Shown here piece by piece: positions 24,475 through 33,299 of a stretch of 64,000 nucleotides of DNA. Position numbers and translations under genes: made by a program. The stretch covers positions 248,001-312,000 of the forward strand of contig JANQOK010000023.1 of assembly GCA_028289645.1 (NCBI GenBank). The letters are read 5' to 3'. Under the pieces are notes generated by a model. The model had not been told where the DNA came from, did not search any database, and saw only the letters and a program-made list of their open reading frames with translations. Origin of the DNA: Anderseniella sp. (GTDB lineage: Bacteria; Pseudomonadota; Alphaproteobacteria; Rhizobiales; Aestuariivirgaceae). How positions within the stretch are numbered: the first letter of the stretch is position 1; every line of letters starts with the position of its first letter.

Positions 24475-24697
24475 GCCGATCTCATGTCCTTCCCGAGCAC
24501 AAATTTATCCGCAGTGTAGCCAAAGATTCAACCTTGTCACGTCTGTACAACGATTCAGGTTTTGTTTGGAACAAATCCACAATTTTTCGTTTGTGACCAC
24601 GTTTGCGCGCGTCAATCCGGTGCCCGATTTGACCGCAAAACCACGGACCGGGGTGGTCGAGACTAGTTGAGCTGTGTGGACGTTTTGCGGCACACGT

Positions 24698-25498
24698 CTA
24701 CCCGTCGGCACGTGCCGCCTTGATACAGGCTTTCAACTGGGACTGCATGTGTTCATTGCCGGCTATGATATCGCCGGTATTCATGACATCGGGGCCGCCG
24801 TCGATGTCGGCAGCGAATCCGCCGGCCTCGCGCACCATGACGATGCCAGCACAGATATCCCAGGGTTTCAGGCCTCGTTCCCAATAGCCGTCCAGCCGGC
24901 CGGCTGCCACCCAGGCAAGGTCCAGCGATGCGGTGCCGGCGCGGCGGATGCCGGCGGCTTTCGCCTGCACCTGGGCGAGCTCTCGGCGAAACTCCGCATG
25001 ATCACCGCGCCCACGATGGGGAACGCCACAGGCAATGACGGCATCCGAGATATCACGGCGGCCGGATACCCGCAGCCGGCGGTCGTTCAGATAGGCACCT
25101 CCACCGCGTTCGGCGGCGAACAGTTCATCGGTGATCGGGTTATAGATGATGCCTGCAACCGGCTCACCATTTCGGGTTACGCCGATAGAGACGGCAAAAT
25201 GCGGAATACCATGAATAAAGTTGGTGGTGCCGTCGATCGGATCCACGACCCAGACATGCTGGCCGTCGGTACCGGCGATCTCGCCGCTTTCCTCCAGATG
25301 AAATCCCCATTTGGGGCGCGCCCTTCGCAGTTCTTCGACAATGACTTTCTCAGCCTTGCGGTCTGCACGGGTGACAAAATCGGCCGGGCCCTTTTGTGAA
25401 ACCTGCAGGTTTTCGACTTCGCCAAAGTCACGCGACACAGCACGCGCCGCCTTGCGGGCCGCGCCGGTCATCACGGTAATAAGCGGGGAAGCTGGCAT
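24698..25498 (-). CDS. suhB: inositol monophosphatase family protein (SuhB-like)
   Basis: 266 residues. Metal and phosphate motifs: HLEESGE (E in motif A), WVVDPIDGTTNFIHGIPHFAVSIG (DPIDGTTN) and the C-terminal GYWERGLKPWDICAGIVMVREAGG (WDxxAG). Li-sensitive, Mg-dependent phosphatase fold; members hydrolyse inositol monophosphates or act with RNA polymerase as SuhB. It lies 9 bp downstream of efp on the minus strand. Confidence 0.9.
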   Translation of the reverse strand: MPASPLITVMTGAARKAARAVSRDFGEVENLQVSQKGPADFVTRADRKAEKVIVEELRRARPKWGFHLEESGEIAGTDGQHVWVVDPIDGTTNFIHGIPHFAVSIGVTRNGEPVAGIIYNPITDELFAAERGGGAYLNDRRLRVSGRRDISDAVIACGVPHRGRGDHAEFRRELAQVQAKAAGIRRAGTASLDLAWVAAGRLDGYWERGLKPWDICAGIVMVREAGGFAADIDGGPDVMNTGDIIAGNEHMQSQLKACIKAARADG

Positions 25499-25507
25499 GA
25501 TGCAATG

Positions 25508-26077
25508 TCAGCTTTCGGACGCGCGGCGCACGTAGGTCACTTCATTGGTGTCGACGATGATTTTCTCGCCGCTGGCGATAAACGGCGGCACCATGACTTT
25601 CAAGCCGTTTTCGAGAAGGGCCGGTTTATACGATGACGACGCCGTCTGACCCTTAACCACAGCATCGGCTTCGGTAATCTCCAGTGTGACCTGGTCGGGA
25701 AGCGAAATGCCCAGGGGTTTTTCCTCATATGTCTCGACGGTTACCGTCATGCCGTCCTGCAGGAAGGCGGTCCGTTCACCGACAAACTCTTCCGGCAGCT
25801 CGATCTGCTCATAGGTTTCATTGTCCATGAACACCAGCATGTCGCCCTGCTGATAGAGATATTGATAGTCTTTTTGTTCGAGGCGCACTCTCTCAACGGT
25901 TTCCGACGAGCGGAAGCGTTCGTTCAACTTGGTGCCATTGACAATGCCCTTCATCTCGACCTGGGCAAAGGCGCCGCCCTTGCCAGGCTTTACGTGGTTG
26001 ACCTTGACCGCAATGTAGAGGTCGCCATTGTGCAACAGCACGTTGCCGGGTTTGATTTCATTGCCATTGATTTTCAT
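25508..26077 (-). CDS. efp: translation elongation factor P
   Basis: 189 residues, the normal length: N-terminal KOW-like domain [18 protein letters not shown], then [31 protein letters not shown] and two OB domains with [17 protein letters not shown] and the C-terminal [11 protein letters not shown]-like [24 protein letters not shown] rescues ribosomes stalled at polyproline. The tip lysine is Lys33 (KPGKGG), the residue that EpmA/B modify with beta-lysine in gamma-proteobacteria; no epmA or epmB is in this window. First gene of the efp-suhB-TolQ-like-OmpA-like operon. Confidence 0.96.
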   Translation of the reverse strand: MKINGNEIKPGNVLLHNGDLYIAVKVNHVKPGKGGAFAQVEMKGIVNGTKLNERFRSSETVERVRLEQKDYQYLYQQGDMLVFMDNETYEQIELPEEFVGERTAFLQDGMTVTVETYEEKPLGISLPDQVTLEITEADAVVKGQTASSSYKPALLENGLKVMVPPFIASGEKIIVDTNEVTYVRRASES

Positions 26078-26265
26078 TCGGGATACCTGGAGTTTTCAAA
26101 GAACGCGGAAATTGACAGCTATCTACGCCGTCCTGTTGGGCGGGGTTTAGCAGGGCTTGCGCGTTATGGGTAGGGGAAAGTGGCCGTTATGATTGACGCG
26201 GGCACTGCAAGCCGCGATTGTGCGCGCAACAATCACAACCTAACCGTTCCTGGAGTGCTGTCTGC

Positions 26266-27393
26266 ATGCCCGTACTTTCGTTTCTGACCACAACGCACTT
26301 TGATCATGGCGCCATTTCGCTGTTGCAGAGATCGCTTGGCCGCAAGAACATCAAGCGGCCGCTGATCGCCACCGACAAGGGAATCGTCGCAGCCGGCATC
26401 CTTGATACGGTCATTGGGGCCATGGATGCAGGTGCTGATGCGCCGGTTTTTGATGACACGCCCGGGAACCCCACAGAACGCGCCGTCATGGCTGCCCTCG
26501 AAGTCTACGAGAAAGAGGATTGTGACGGGGTCATCGCGCTGGGCGGGGGGTCAGCCATGGACCTGGGCAAGACCGTTGCGCTGCTGGCCGGATCAGGCGG
26601 GCCGCTGAGCCAGTTTGATCCTCTGCAGGGCGGCAACAAACTGGTGAAGGGCCTGGCACCCGTGATTGCCATCCCGACCACTTCCGGAACCGGTTCTGAG
26701 GTGTCGCTCGGCATGGTGATCATCATGGACGACGGCCGCAAGCTGACCTTCGGCAATCCGAAGTTCATTCCTTCTGTGGCCATTTGCGATCCGGACCTGA
26801 CCCTGGGGCTGCCGCCACAGCTGACGGCGGCAACTGGCATGGATGCCCTTACCCACTGCATCGAGGCGTTTCTGACCCCAACCGTGAACCCGCCCGCCGA
26901 CGGGGTGGGGCTGGACGGGCTGTGGCGTGGCTGGCGCTATCTGGCCAGGGCGGTGAAGGACGGCGCCGACAAGGAAGCGCGGTGGCAAATGATGATGGCG
27001 TCCACTGAAGGGGCGCACGCGTTTACAATGGGGCTGGGTGCGGTGCACGCCATGAGCCATGCCGTCGGGCGGCGGGAAGACCTGCGCCTGCACCACGGCA
27101 CGCTGAACGCGGTGATCCTGCCGGCGGTGCTGCGTTTCAATGAACCGGACTGCGAAGACAAGTACGATCGCCTGCGCGCAACCATGGGCCTGGCTGCGGG
27201 CGCCGATCTGGCGGCCGCGATTGAAGAGCTTAACGCGGATATCGGCCTGCCGTCGGGTCTGGGCGCCATGGGCGTGAGCGAGGACATGATCGAGGATTTC
27301 GTCCCACATGCCCTGGCAGATCTGGCCCATCGCACCAATCCGCGCCAGGCATCCGCGGACGATTATGCAGCGTTGTTCAGGGAGTCCCTGTGA
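26266..27393 (+). CDS. iron-containing alcohol dehydrogenase
   Basis: 375 residues, group III (Fe-ADH/DHQ synthase-like) dehydrogenase. NAD(P) binding GGGSAMDLGKTVALL, TSGTGSEVSLGMVII, and metal ligands in GMDALTHCIEAFLTP, AVHAMSHAVGRREDLRLHHGTLNAV (Asp and three His). Members include 4-hydroxybutyrate dehydrogenase and maleylacetate reductase. The exact substrate is unclear. The frame opens at 26218 but the ATG at 26266 has GGAG upstream and matches the family start (MPVLSFLTTTHFDHGA). The YunG-like gene follows after 4 bp. Confidence 0.88.
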   Translation: MPVLSFLTTTHFDHGAISLLQRSLGRKNIKRPLIATDKGIVAAGILDTVIGAMDAGADAPVFDDTPGNPTERAVMAALEVYEKEDCDGVIALGGGSAMDLGKTVALLAGSGGPLSQFDPLQGGNKLVKGLAPVIAIPTTSGTGSEVSLGMVIIMDDGRKLTFGNPKFIPSVAICDPDLTLGLPPQLTAATGMDALTHCIEAFLTPTVNPPADGVGLDGLWRGWRYLARAVKDGADKEARWQMMMASTEGAHAFTMGLGAVHAMSHAVGRREDLRLHHGTLNAVILPAVLRFNEPDCEDKYDRLRATMGLAAGADLAAAIEELNADIGLPSGLGAMGVSEDMIEDFVPHALADLAHRTNPRQASADDYAALFRESL

Positions 27394-27397
27394 GCCG

Positions 27398-27751
27398 ATG
27401 AAATTTGATGAAGCCCGGATAAGGTCTGCCCTGGCCAAGGCCTGGTCGCTGCAGACCGCCAAGCAATGGACTAAGGAAACGCCGGCGGCGGGACAGTGCA
27501 ATGTGACCGCCGTGGTGGCGCACGATCTGTTTGGCGGAGATATCCTGAAAACCGACCTGCCTGACTATGACGTTGATCACTTCTACAACCGCATCGACGG
27601 CGTTGTCGTGGATCTGACAGATGGGCAGTTCTCAGCGCCGGTTACCTATGATGACGAGCCTGCAAGCCGTGAAGAGGCAATGCGGTGTGTTCTTGCTTCA
27701 GAGTATGACACATTGCGCGCCGCGTTGCTGACTCGCCTGAAGCAGCAGTGA
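27398..27751 (+). CDS. YunG-like small protein
   Basis: 117 residues: LAKAWSLQTAKQWT, then GQCNVTAVVAHDLFGGDILKT, VDHFYNRIDGVVVDLTDGQFSAP. The Cys in GQC, His in HFYN and Asp in VDLT are arranged as in YunG-family proteins with a papain-like catalytic triad; activity unknown. The start at 27398 follows the alcohol dehydrogenase stop by four bases. Likely cotranscribed with it. Confidence 0.6.
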   Translation: MKFDEARIRSALAKAWSLQTAKQWTKETPAAGQCNVTAVVAHDLFGGDILKTDLPDYDVDHFYNRIDGVVVDLTDGQFSAPVTYDDEPASREEAMRCVLASEYDTLRAALLTRLKQQ

Positions 27752-27754
27752 ACC

Positions 27755-28516
27755 TCAAGCCGTTATCAGGTTCCGGACCGAAACGAACAACAACCAGCAT
27801 CCAATCATGATCAGGCCGATGAAGAACAGCCTGCTGAACTGTTCTTCGGAAACAGACGCCCGGTATCGCGTGCCAAGCCAAAGTCCGAAGAATGCCGGGA
27901 TCAGGGATGTTACCGAAACGGCTGTCAGGTCTGCTGTCATCAAAGAGCGGCTGGTCAGGGAAACCGCCAGGGTTGTGGAAATTGTCACGAAGGTCACGCC
28001 AAGCGCCTGCACGAGCATATCCCTGTGCATGCCGAGCGCCTGCAGAAACAGGATCCCCGGAACGATAAAGTTGCCGGTCATGCCAAACATGACGCCGCCC
28101 AGTGCTGAACAGGCTACTGACCAAACGGTCTCGTGTTCCGGTGCGGGTGCAGGTGTTCTGAAACCAGTGAATGAAATCAATGAGTTCAGGATCAATATGA
28201 TGCCGAGCATGGCAACCAGGTAATCGGTCCGTGCCGATGCCAGTATCTGTATTCCGAGCCAGGCACCAACGATGGCGGTCAGCAGGAAAGGCCAGAATCG
28301 CAGCAAAATCTCCTTCAGGTAGGGACCCGCAAGCGCTTGCCAGAGGTTGGTCACCATAAGCGGTATGACAATAATCGCCAGGCTGGTCTTCAGGCCGAGC
28401 GGCAGTGTCAGCATGGCCAGCGTCACTGTCGGCAAGCCGAGGCCGATGACGCCTTTGACGAAACCGGCAGCGACAAATGTCACGGCGATCAGCGCCAGTA
28501 TTTCCGGTGTCCACAT
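27755..28516 (-). CDS. TauE/SafE-family (TSUP) transporter
   Basis: 253 residues from the ATG at 28516. About eight membrane segments; the family's GFVKGVIGLGLPTVTLAMLTLP in the first repeat and ALGGVMFGMTGNFIVPGILFLQALGMHRDMLVQALGVTFVTISTTLAV in the second are clear. TSUP members move sulfite, sulfoacetate, taurine or organic acids. Convergent with the YunG-like gene, 3 bp apart. The frame continues upstream to 28603, but the extra residues are not hydrophobic or conserved-looking. Confidence 0.85.
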   Translation of the reverse strand: MWTPEILALIAVTFVAAGFVKGVIGLGLPTVTLAMLTLPLGLKTSLAIIVIPLMVTNLWQALAGPYLKEILLRFWPFLLTAIVGAWLGIQILASARTDYLVAMLGIILILNSLISFTGFRTPAPAPEHETVWSVACSALGGVMFGMTGNFIVPGILFLQALGMHRDMLVQALGVTFVTISTTLAVSLTSRSLMTADLTAVSVTSLIPAFFGLWLGTRYRASVSEEQFSRLFFIGLIMIGCWLLFVSVRNLITA

Positions 28517-28659
28517 GGGCACAGGGAGTAGCAGTGTGGCTCGGCATTGACCAGTGTGCTTGAGGGCATGCATGGCAAGCAGTCCGCTGGCACATGGCTG
28601 CATTTCCCGTATGCACTCTCGATGTAGCGGTGGCTGTTCCGGGCTGGCGGCAAATCGCG

Positions 28660-29538
28660 CTAAGATCTGACCACCTGCTTGGCAGCATCAAATTCTGCGC
28701 GGCGTCGGGCCAATTCGTCAGCCGACAGTTTGTCGGGGTTGGAATAATCGTCTTTCCAGCTGTCGTCGCCTGCAGTCCATTCAAGCGGCGAGACCAGCGT
28801 GGTGCGTGGCCGCGATACGATTTCCAGCGCGCTCAGAGCCAGCCCCAAGGTGAAATTCTGGCTTTCCTCGTCAAACGGCTTGCCGGCGGCGTTGCCGAGC
28901 GGAAAATCGGAAAACACAAACCGCGGCACGCCACAGTGTTCAACAATGTCCTTGGCACAACCCATGACTACCGTGGCGATCCCGGCAGCCTCCAGATGCC
29001 GGGCAGCCAGTGAGACCGACTGATGGCAGACCGGGCAATTGGCCACCAGGATGGCTGCCTGAGCGCCTTCACCTGCCAGCGCCTCAAGCAGCACAGGTGC
29101 ATCCTTTTCGATGTTGGTGCGCTGGGACCTGTTGGTTGGAAAGCCGTACACATGTGTGGTGAGAGAGCCGATGCGGCCGGCTTCTTCCGCCCGCCTCAGG
29201 GCGGCAAGGGGAAACCAGGTGCGCGGGTCTTCTGCGGTCGTGTGGGTGCGATCATAGGCGATGTGGGAAATGCGCACGTCCGGGGCGGGGCTTGCGGGAT
29301 GCGACCAGACGTCGTGAAACTTTGCCGCCCCGTTGTAGGCGGCACCGGGACCCTGGTCGCCGGCACCTGGATCAAACAGCGCCGCGGTGGTTACCAGAGC
29401 GACCCGGGACTTGGCAATCGGCCGGCCAAGGCCCGAAAACGGCACCTCCTGATGATGCGCCCACTGGTACGGGTTGCCATAGCCCAGGGCCAGATACCAG
29501 TCGCGGGTGCGCTGCATGTAGGCAAGAGGTTCAGCCAT
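28660..29538 (-). CDS. GrdB/PrdB-like reductase family protein
   Basis: 292 residues. It resembles the glycine/sarcosine/betaine/D-proline reductase selenoprotein B family: RVALVTTAALFDPGAGDQGP, VRISHIAYDRTHTTAEDPRTWFPLAALRRAEEAG, then AAILVANCPVCHQSVSLAARHLEAAGIATVVMG and PRFVFSDFPLGNAAGKP. The selenocysteine site of GrdB-type proteins is replaced by an ordinary NCPVCHQ (CxxC); there is no in-frame TGA. In Alphaproteobacteria these stand-alone members have no assigned substrate. The stop of the SEL1-repeat gene overlaps its start by 8 bp. Confidence 0.7.
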   Translation of the reverse strand: MAEPLAYMQRTRDWYLALGYGNPYQWAHHQEVPFSGLGRPIAKSRVALVTTAALFDPGAGDQGPGAAYNGAAKFHDVWSHPASPAPDVRISHIAYDRTHTTAEDPRTWFPLAALRRAEEAGRIGSLTTHVYGFPTNRSQRTNIEKDAPVLLEALAGEGAQAAILVANCPVCHQSVSLAARHLEAAGIATVVMGCAKDIVEHCGVPRFVFSDFPLGNAAGKPFDEESQNFTLGLALSALEIVSRPRTTLVSPLEWTAGDDSWKDDYSNPDKLSADELARRRAEFDAAKQVVRS

Positions 29539-30499
29539 TGCGGTCGGTCTTGCCGTCAGTTGCGTTGAGGCGCTTGTTTTTCAGGTCCTCGGCAAACACG
29601 CGGGCGCGGCGTTCGGCATCATCTTGTTGCGGTGACGACAGATTGGACATCATCACTTCGAGGTCGGCATCCACCTGACCGGCCTGCCGGGCAAGGGTGT
29701 AGTACTTTGCGGCCTCGACACGGTCCTTTTTCATGCCCCGCCCGGCAGCCAGAATTCGGGCAATGAACAATTGCGCCCTGGCATTGCCGGAATTGGCGGC
29801 AACCAGCAGCCATTGTGCGCCGATCTTGTAGTCCTTGCGCAGGCCCGCATCACCGCCATACACCATCAGGCCATAGTCAAGCGCTGCTTCCGGCAACCCC
29901 TGTACGGCGGCCCGCTGAAACCAGATACCGGCCACTTTCAGGTTCTTGTCGACACCGTCACCGTTCACATACAACAGGCCGAGATTGTACTGGGCCTGGG
30001 CCAAGCCCGCGTCGGCGGCTTTTCGGATATGCTTGGCGGCCAGCACCGGGTCGGCCAGAACACCATTGCCCTGATAATAGATCAGACCCAGTTCGTTGTT
30101 GGCTTTCAGATGGCCGTCGGCTGCGGCCTTGGACAGCCACTTGCGGGCTTTCGCCGGGTCCACGGCGCCGGCCTGTCCGGTCAGGTGCAGCATGCCGATC
30201 CGAAACATGGCGCCGGTATGATCCTGCGCCGCGGCCATCTCATACCATTGCAGCGCATTGGCCAGGTCCGTCTTCCGGCCATGGCCAAGCTCGTACATTT
30301 CACCCAACATGATCTGAGCGTTGACGTCGCCCTTGGTTGCCAACGGCACGGCGATTTCGTAGGCGGCCGGGTAATTCTCGTCAGAATAAAGCGCTGCCGC
30401 TTCCTTGAAGGTGGGGGCAAGCTTGCCGGTCTGGGCGTGTACGGCTGTGGCCGAAAGCACCAGCGACGCCGCCAGCATACTGATGGCCAGGAGTTTCAT
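29531..30499 (-). CDS. SEL1-repeat (TPR-like) exported protein
   Basis: 322 residues. Signal peptide MKLLAISMLAASLVLSATAVHA, then repeated SEL1 units such as AQIMLGEMYELGHGRKTDLANALQWYEMAA, AMFRIGMLHLTGQAGAVDPAKARKWLSKAA, ANNELGLIYYQGNGV and AQYNLGLLYVNGDGV, about seven in all. These are helical scaffold repeats; binding partner unknown. An AAGGA ribosome site precedes the ATG at 30499, which overlaps the upstream gene's TGA (ATGA). It sits in the central-carbon operon, as SEL1/TPR genes commonly do in Rhizobiales. Confidence 0.85.
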   Translation of the reverse strand: MKLLAISMLAASLVLSATAVHAQTGKLAPTFKEAAALYSDENYPAAYEIAVPLATKGDVNAQIMLGEMYELGHGRKTDLANALQWYEMAAAQDHTGAMFRIGMLHLTGQAGAVDPAKARKWLSKAAADGHLKANNELGLIYYQGNGVLADPVLAAKHIRKAADAGLAQAQYNLGLLYVNGDGVDKNLKVAGIWFQRAAVQGLPEAALDYGLMVYGGDAGLRKDYKIGAQWLLVAANSGNARAQLFIARILAAGRGMKKDRVEAAKYYTLARQAGQVDADLEVMMSNLSSPQQDDAERRARVFAEDLKNKRLNATDGKTDRNG

Positions 30500-31104
30500 G
30501 CAGCGTTCCTTTCTCCGGCTGCGGTCAGCACACCTGCTATACGTGCCGCCTCGTCGGCAGACTGCCACATGACGTCCGGCGGCATGACGAAATCGGCGCC
30601 GGCGGCAATGGCGTCCAGGCAGGCCGCCTCGTTGGCGGCGCCGAGGCCGATACACGGCACCTGAAACAACGGCACCCACCAGGCGAGCAGATCCACGCCC
30701 ACAGGTGAAGCAAGATCGAAGGCGATATAATCGATGTCGGTCTCACCGGCCTCCATGGCAGCGTGGCGTGAACCGGAGGCGACAAGGCCGACGCTCGCCT
30801 TGCGGCCCAGCGTTTTATGGGCGGCCACGGCGTCTTCAACTCCCGTTGTGACGTGCACGCCGTCAGCCTTTTCGTAGGCTGCGAAGCGGCTGTCATCCTT
30901 GATCAACACCGCAATGTCCTTATGCTGTGCCATTGCCATGACCTTGTCGGTTAGCGCCTTGTCAGGCGACAAAACCAGGCAGGCTACATCGCCTGCATCT
31001 GCTGCCGCGAGCAAACCCGCCGCAACGGTATCCGCATCGGTGCCGGACGGTGGCATTAGGAAAAGGCGGCAATTGGGCAGTTCTTCGGCAGGTTTGGTGC
31101 TCAT
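30496..31104 (-). CDS. thiamine-phosphate-synthase-like protein
   Basis: 202 residues with a TIM-barrel TenI/ThiE-like sequence: CRLFLMPPSGTDADTVAAGLLAAADAGDVACLVLSPD, ADGVHVTTGVEDAVAAHKTLGRKASVGLVASGSRHAAMEAGETDIDYIAFD, then WWVPLFQVPCIGLGAANEAACLDAIAAGADFV. In Rhizobiales this distal homologue follows fba and precedes the TPR/SEL1 gene; whether it makes thiamine phosphate is doubtful because its substrate motifs are divergent. The ATG at 31104 is preferred over the frame start at 31329. Confidence 0.7.
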   Translation of the reverse strand: MSTKPAEELPNCRLFLMPPSGTDADTVAAGLLAAADAGDVACLVLSPDKALTDKVMAMAQHKDIAVLIKDDSRFAAYEKADGVHVTTGVEDAVAAHKTLGRKASVGLVASGSRHAAMEAGETDIDYIAFDLASPVGVDLLAWWVPLFQVPCIGLGAANEAACLDAIAAGADFVMPPDVMWQSADEAARIAGVLTAAGERNAA

Positions 31105-31192
31105 GAGACGAATCAGTCCGGTAAGGTTGGATGCGACCAGGTGCAGTGATAGCGGGATTGACGGAGCAAGCAAATGGCCAGGGTTTGCAACT

Positions 31193-32224
31193 TTATGGCT
31201 TCGCCGGCCAGGTATCGGACAGACGGTAGCCTTCCGGCCAGGGATCTTCCGGGTCCAGCATGACCTGCTGCGTGCCGGTGATCCAAGCGCGGCCGGTGAT
31301 GCTCGGCACAATGGCGGGATGACCGGCAACGCTCGTCACATCCTCTAGCCGGCAGTCAAACCGTGATCCGATGATGGAACGGCCCACAAACCGATCTCCT
31401 ACATCGAGCTTGCCTTTCGCATGCAGGACGGCCATGCGGGCGGAACATCCGGTGCCGGTCGGGCTTCGGTCCACCTTGCCCGGGTCGACTACGACGGCAT
31501 TGCGTCCCGAGGGGATGCCATCGTCATCTTCCAGCGGCATGGCGACCTGGCAGAACGAAATGTGCGACCAGTCGGGATTGCCGGGATGCGTGAAACCAAG
31601 CTGGTCATTGGCGGCCCTGGTGATTTTCGCTCCCAGTGTCGCAATGTCGGCTGCTTCGTCAGGCTGAACGGAAAACCCGAGTGTCGGCGCATCAACAATG
31701 ACAAAGCTGTCGCCGCCATAAGCGGTATCGACGCTCAACGTCCCCAAGCCTTCCACCTCAAGTTTCGCATCGAGCCTGTCGGCAAAGGACGGCACATTGC
31801 GCACGGTGATGGACTTTGCCTTGCCGGCCTCGCAGTGCGCCGTGACTGCAACCAGTCCGCCAGGGGCTTCGAGGTTGAAACGGGTTTCCGGCTCCGACAT
31901 TTCGACCAGGCCAGTGTCAAGCAGAACGGTCGACACGCATATGGAGTTCGACCCGGACATGGGCGGTGTATGCTCAGGCTCCATGATGATGAAACCGAAC
32001 TGCGCGTCAGGGTGTTTTGCCGGGACCAGCAAGTTGATATGTCTGAACACCCCGCCGCGCGGTTCGTTCAGAACGAAATTGCGCAGTGACTGGTCCTCGG
32101 CGATGAACGTGCGCTGCTCCCAGAGGGTCTCGCCGGGAGGCGGCGCAACGCCGCCAACGATGACATCACCCACTTCGCCCTCGGCATGGGCGCAGACGAT
32201 GTGGATGACGCGGGAGGTGCGCAC
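31193..32224 (-). CDS. proline racemase family enzyme (probably trans-3-hydroxyproline dehydratase-like)
   Basis: 343 residues. [21 protein letters not shown] at the start, [19 protein letters not shown] in the middle and [20 protein letters not shown] near residue 260 are the proline racemase-family motifs. The two catalytic positions that are Cys in racemases and epimerases (MCGH and SPCGTG) are Ser (MSGS) and Thr (SPTGTG) here. A Thr at the second position is characteristic of trans-3-hydroxy-L-proline dehydratases, so a dehydratase is more likely than a racemase. GTG start, 9 bp after fba. A metabolic link to the glycolytic neighbours is not obvious. Confidence 0.8.
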   Translation of the reverse strand: MRTSRVIHIVCAHAEGEVGDVIVGGVAPPPGETLWEQRTFIAEDQSLRNFVLNEPRGGVFRHINLLVPAKHPDAQFGFIIMEPEHTPPMSGSNSICVSTVLLDTGLVEMSEPETRFNLEAPGGLVAVTAHCEAGKAKSITVRNVPSFADRLDAKLEVEGLGTLSVDTAYGGDSFVIVDAPTLGFSVQPDEAADIATLGAKITRAANDQLGFTHPGNPDWSHISFCQVAMPLEDDDGIPSGRNAVVVDPGKVDRSPTGTGCSARMAVLHAKGKLDVGDRFVGRSIIGSRFDCRLEDVTSVAGHPAIVPSITGRAWITGTQQVMLDPEDPWPEGYRLSDTWPAKP

Positions 32225-32233
32225 GGCGGTAGC

Positions 32234-33265
32234 TTACTTTTTGTTTTCTGCCGCCTTGGTCCACTTGCCCTTTGAAGCGAGACCGTTCATGGCCGCGCGA
32301 TGGGCAAAGGCAGCCTGCGCCGCCTTGACGTTGGCCGGGTTGCCGCCCCAGGCTTTCAGGGCCGCCGCCTGCAGGGCGCGACCGTAGGAGAACGTCAGAT
32401 TCCAGGGCACATCGTGGCGCGAGTTCATCAGCGACAGATGTTCGGTTGCCTCGATATCCGACTGTCCGCCCGACAGGAAGGCGATGCCGGGAACGGCAGA
32501 CGGCACACATGCCTTCAGGCATTTGACCGTCATGTCAGCGACCTGCGTGGCGCTTGCCTGTTTGGCGGCGTTCTTGCCAGGCACGATCATGTTCGGTTTC
32601 AACACGATGCCTTCAAGGTTGACCCGGGCTTCGTAGAGCTCGGAAAACACAATTTTCAGGACCCGCTCGGTGACGTCGTAACAGCGCTCGATTGAGTGTG
32701 CAGCGACGGGACCATCCATCAGCACTTCCGGCTCGACAATCGGCACAATGCCTCTTTCCTGGCACAGGGAAGCATAACGGGCCAGGGCATGGGCATTGGC
32801 ACGAATACAGCCATAAGTCGGTGCGCCGGGCACAATATCGATCACGGCGCGCCATTTGGCGAAGCGCGCGCCGAGCTTGTGATACTCCTTCAGGCGGGCG
32901 CGCAGGCCATCGAGACCGGCGGTGATCTTTTCACCCTTGAAACCGGCCATGTCCTGGGCGCCGGCGTCGACCTTGATGCCTGGAATGGAGTTCGTGGCCT
33001 GCATCATTTCGACCAGCGTCTGCTTGCCGCTGGCTGACGACTGGCGGATAGTTTCGTCAAACAGAATGACACCGGAGATGTTTTTCTTCATCGCCGACTT
33101 GGCGGAGAACAGCATTTCGCGGTAGTCGCGCCGGTTGTCTTCGGTCGATTCAACACTGATGCTGTCAAATCGCTTTTTGATGGTGCCGGTGCTTTCGTCC
33201 GCGGCCAGTATGCCCCTGCCGGGTGCAACCATGGCGTTTGCTATGTCTTCGAGTGTCTGTTTCAT
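32234..33265 (-). CDS. fbaB: fructose-bisphosphate aldolase, class I
   Basis: 343 residues: ANAMVAPGRGILAADESTGTIKKRF, VILFDETIRQSS, AGLDGLRARLKEYHKLGARFAKWR, IVPIVEPEVLMDGPVAAHSIERC and the Schiff-base lysine in EGIVLKPNMIVPG. This is the vertebrate-type class I aldolase (fructose 1,6-bisphosphate to DHAP and GAP) found in alphaproteobacteria; no class II enzyme is in the window. Upstream AGGGG is a plausible ribosome site. It follows pgk after 34 bp. Confidence 0.95.
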   Translation of the reverse strand: MKQTLEDIANAMVAPGRGILAADESTGTIKKRFDSISVESTEDNRRDYREMLFSAKSAMKKNISGVILFDETIRQSSASGKQTLVEMMQATNSIPGIKVDAGAQDMAGFKGEKITAGLDGLRARLKEYHKLGARFAKWRAVIDIVPGAPTYGCIRANAHALARYASLCQERGIVPIVEPEVLMDGPVAAHSIERCYDVTERVLKIVFSELYEARVNLEGIVLKPNMIVPGKNAAKQASATQVADMTVKCLKACVPSAVPGIAFLSGGQSDIEATEHLSLMNSRHDVPWNLTFSYGRALQAAALKAWGGNPANVKAAQAAFAHRAAMNGLASKGKWTKAAENKK

Positions 33266-33299
33266 GTCGATCTATGCCCCTTCGGAAACGAATGGCTGT

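Noticed and set aside
28660-29538. Selenoprotein decoding in the GrdB-like gene
   Set aside because: The frame is continuous without in-frame TGA, and the redox site reads CPVC.
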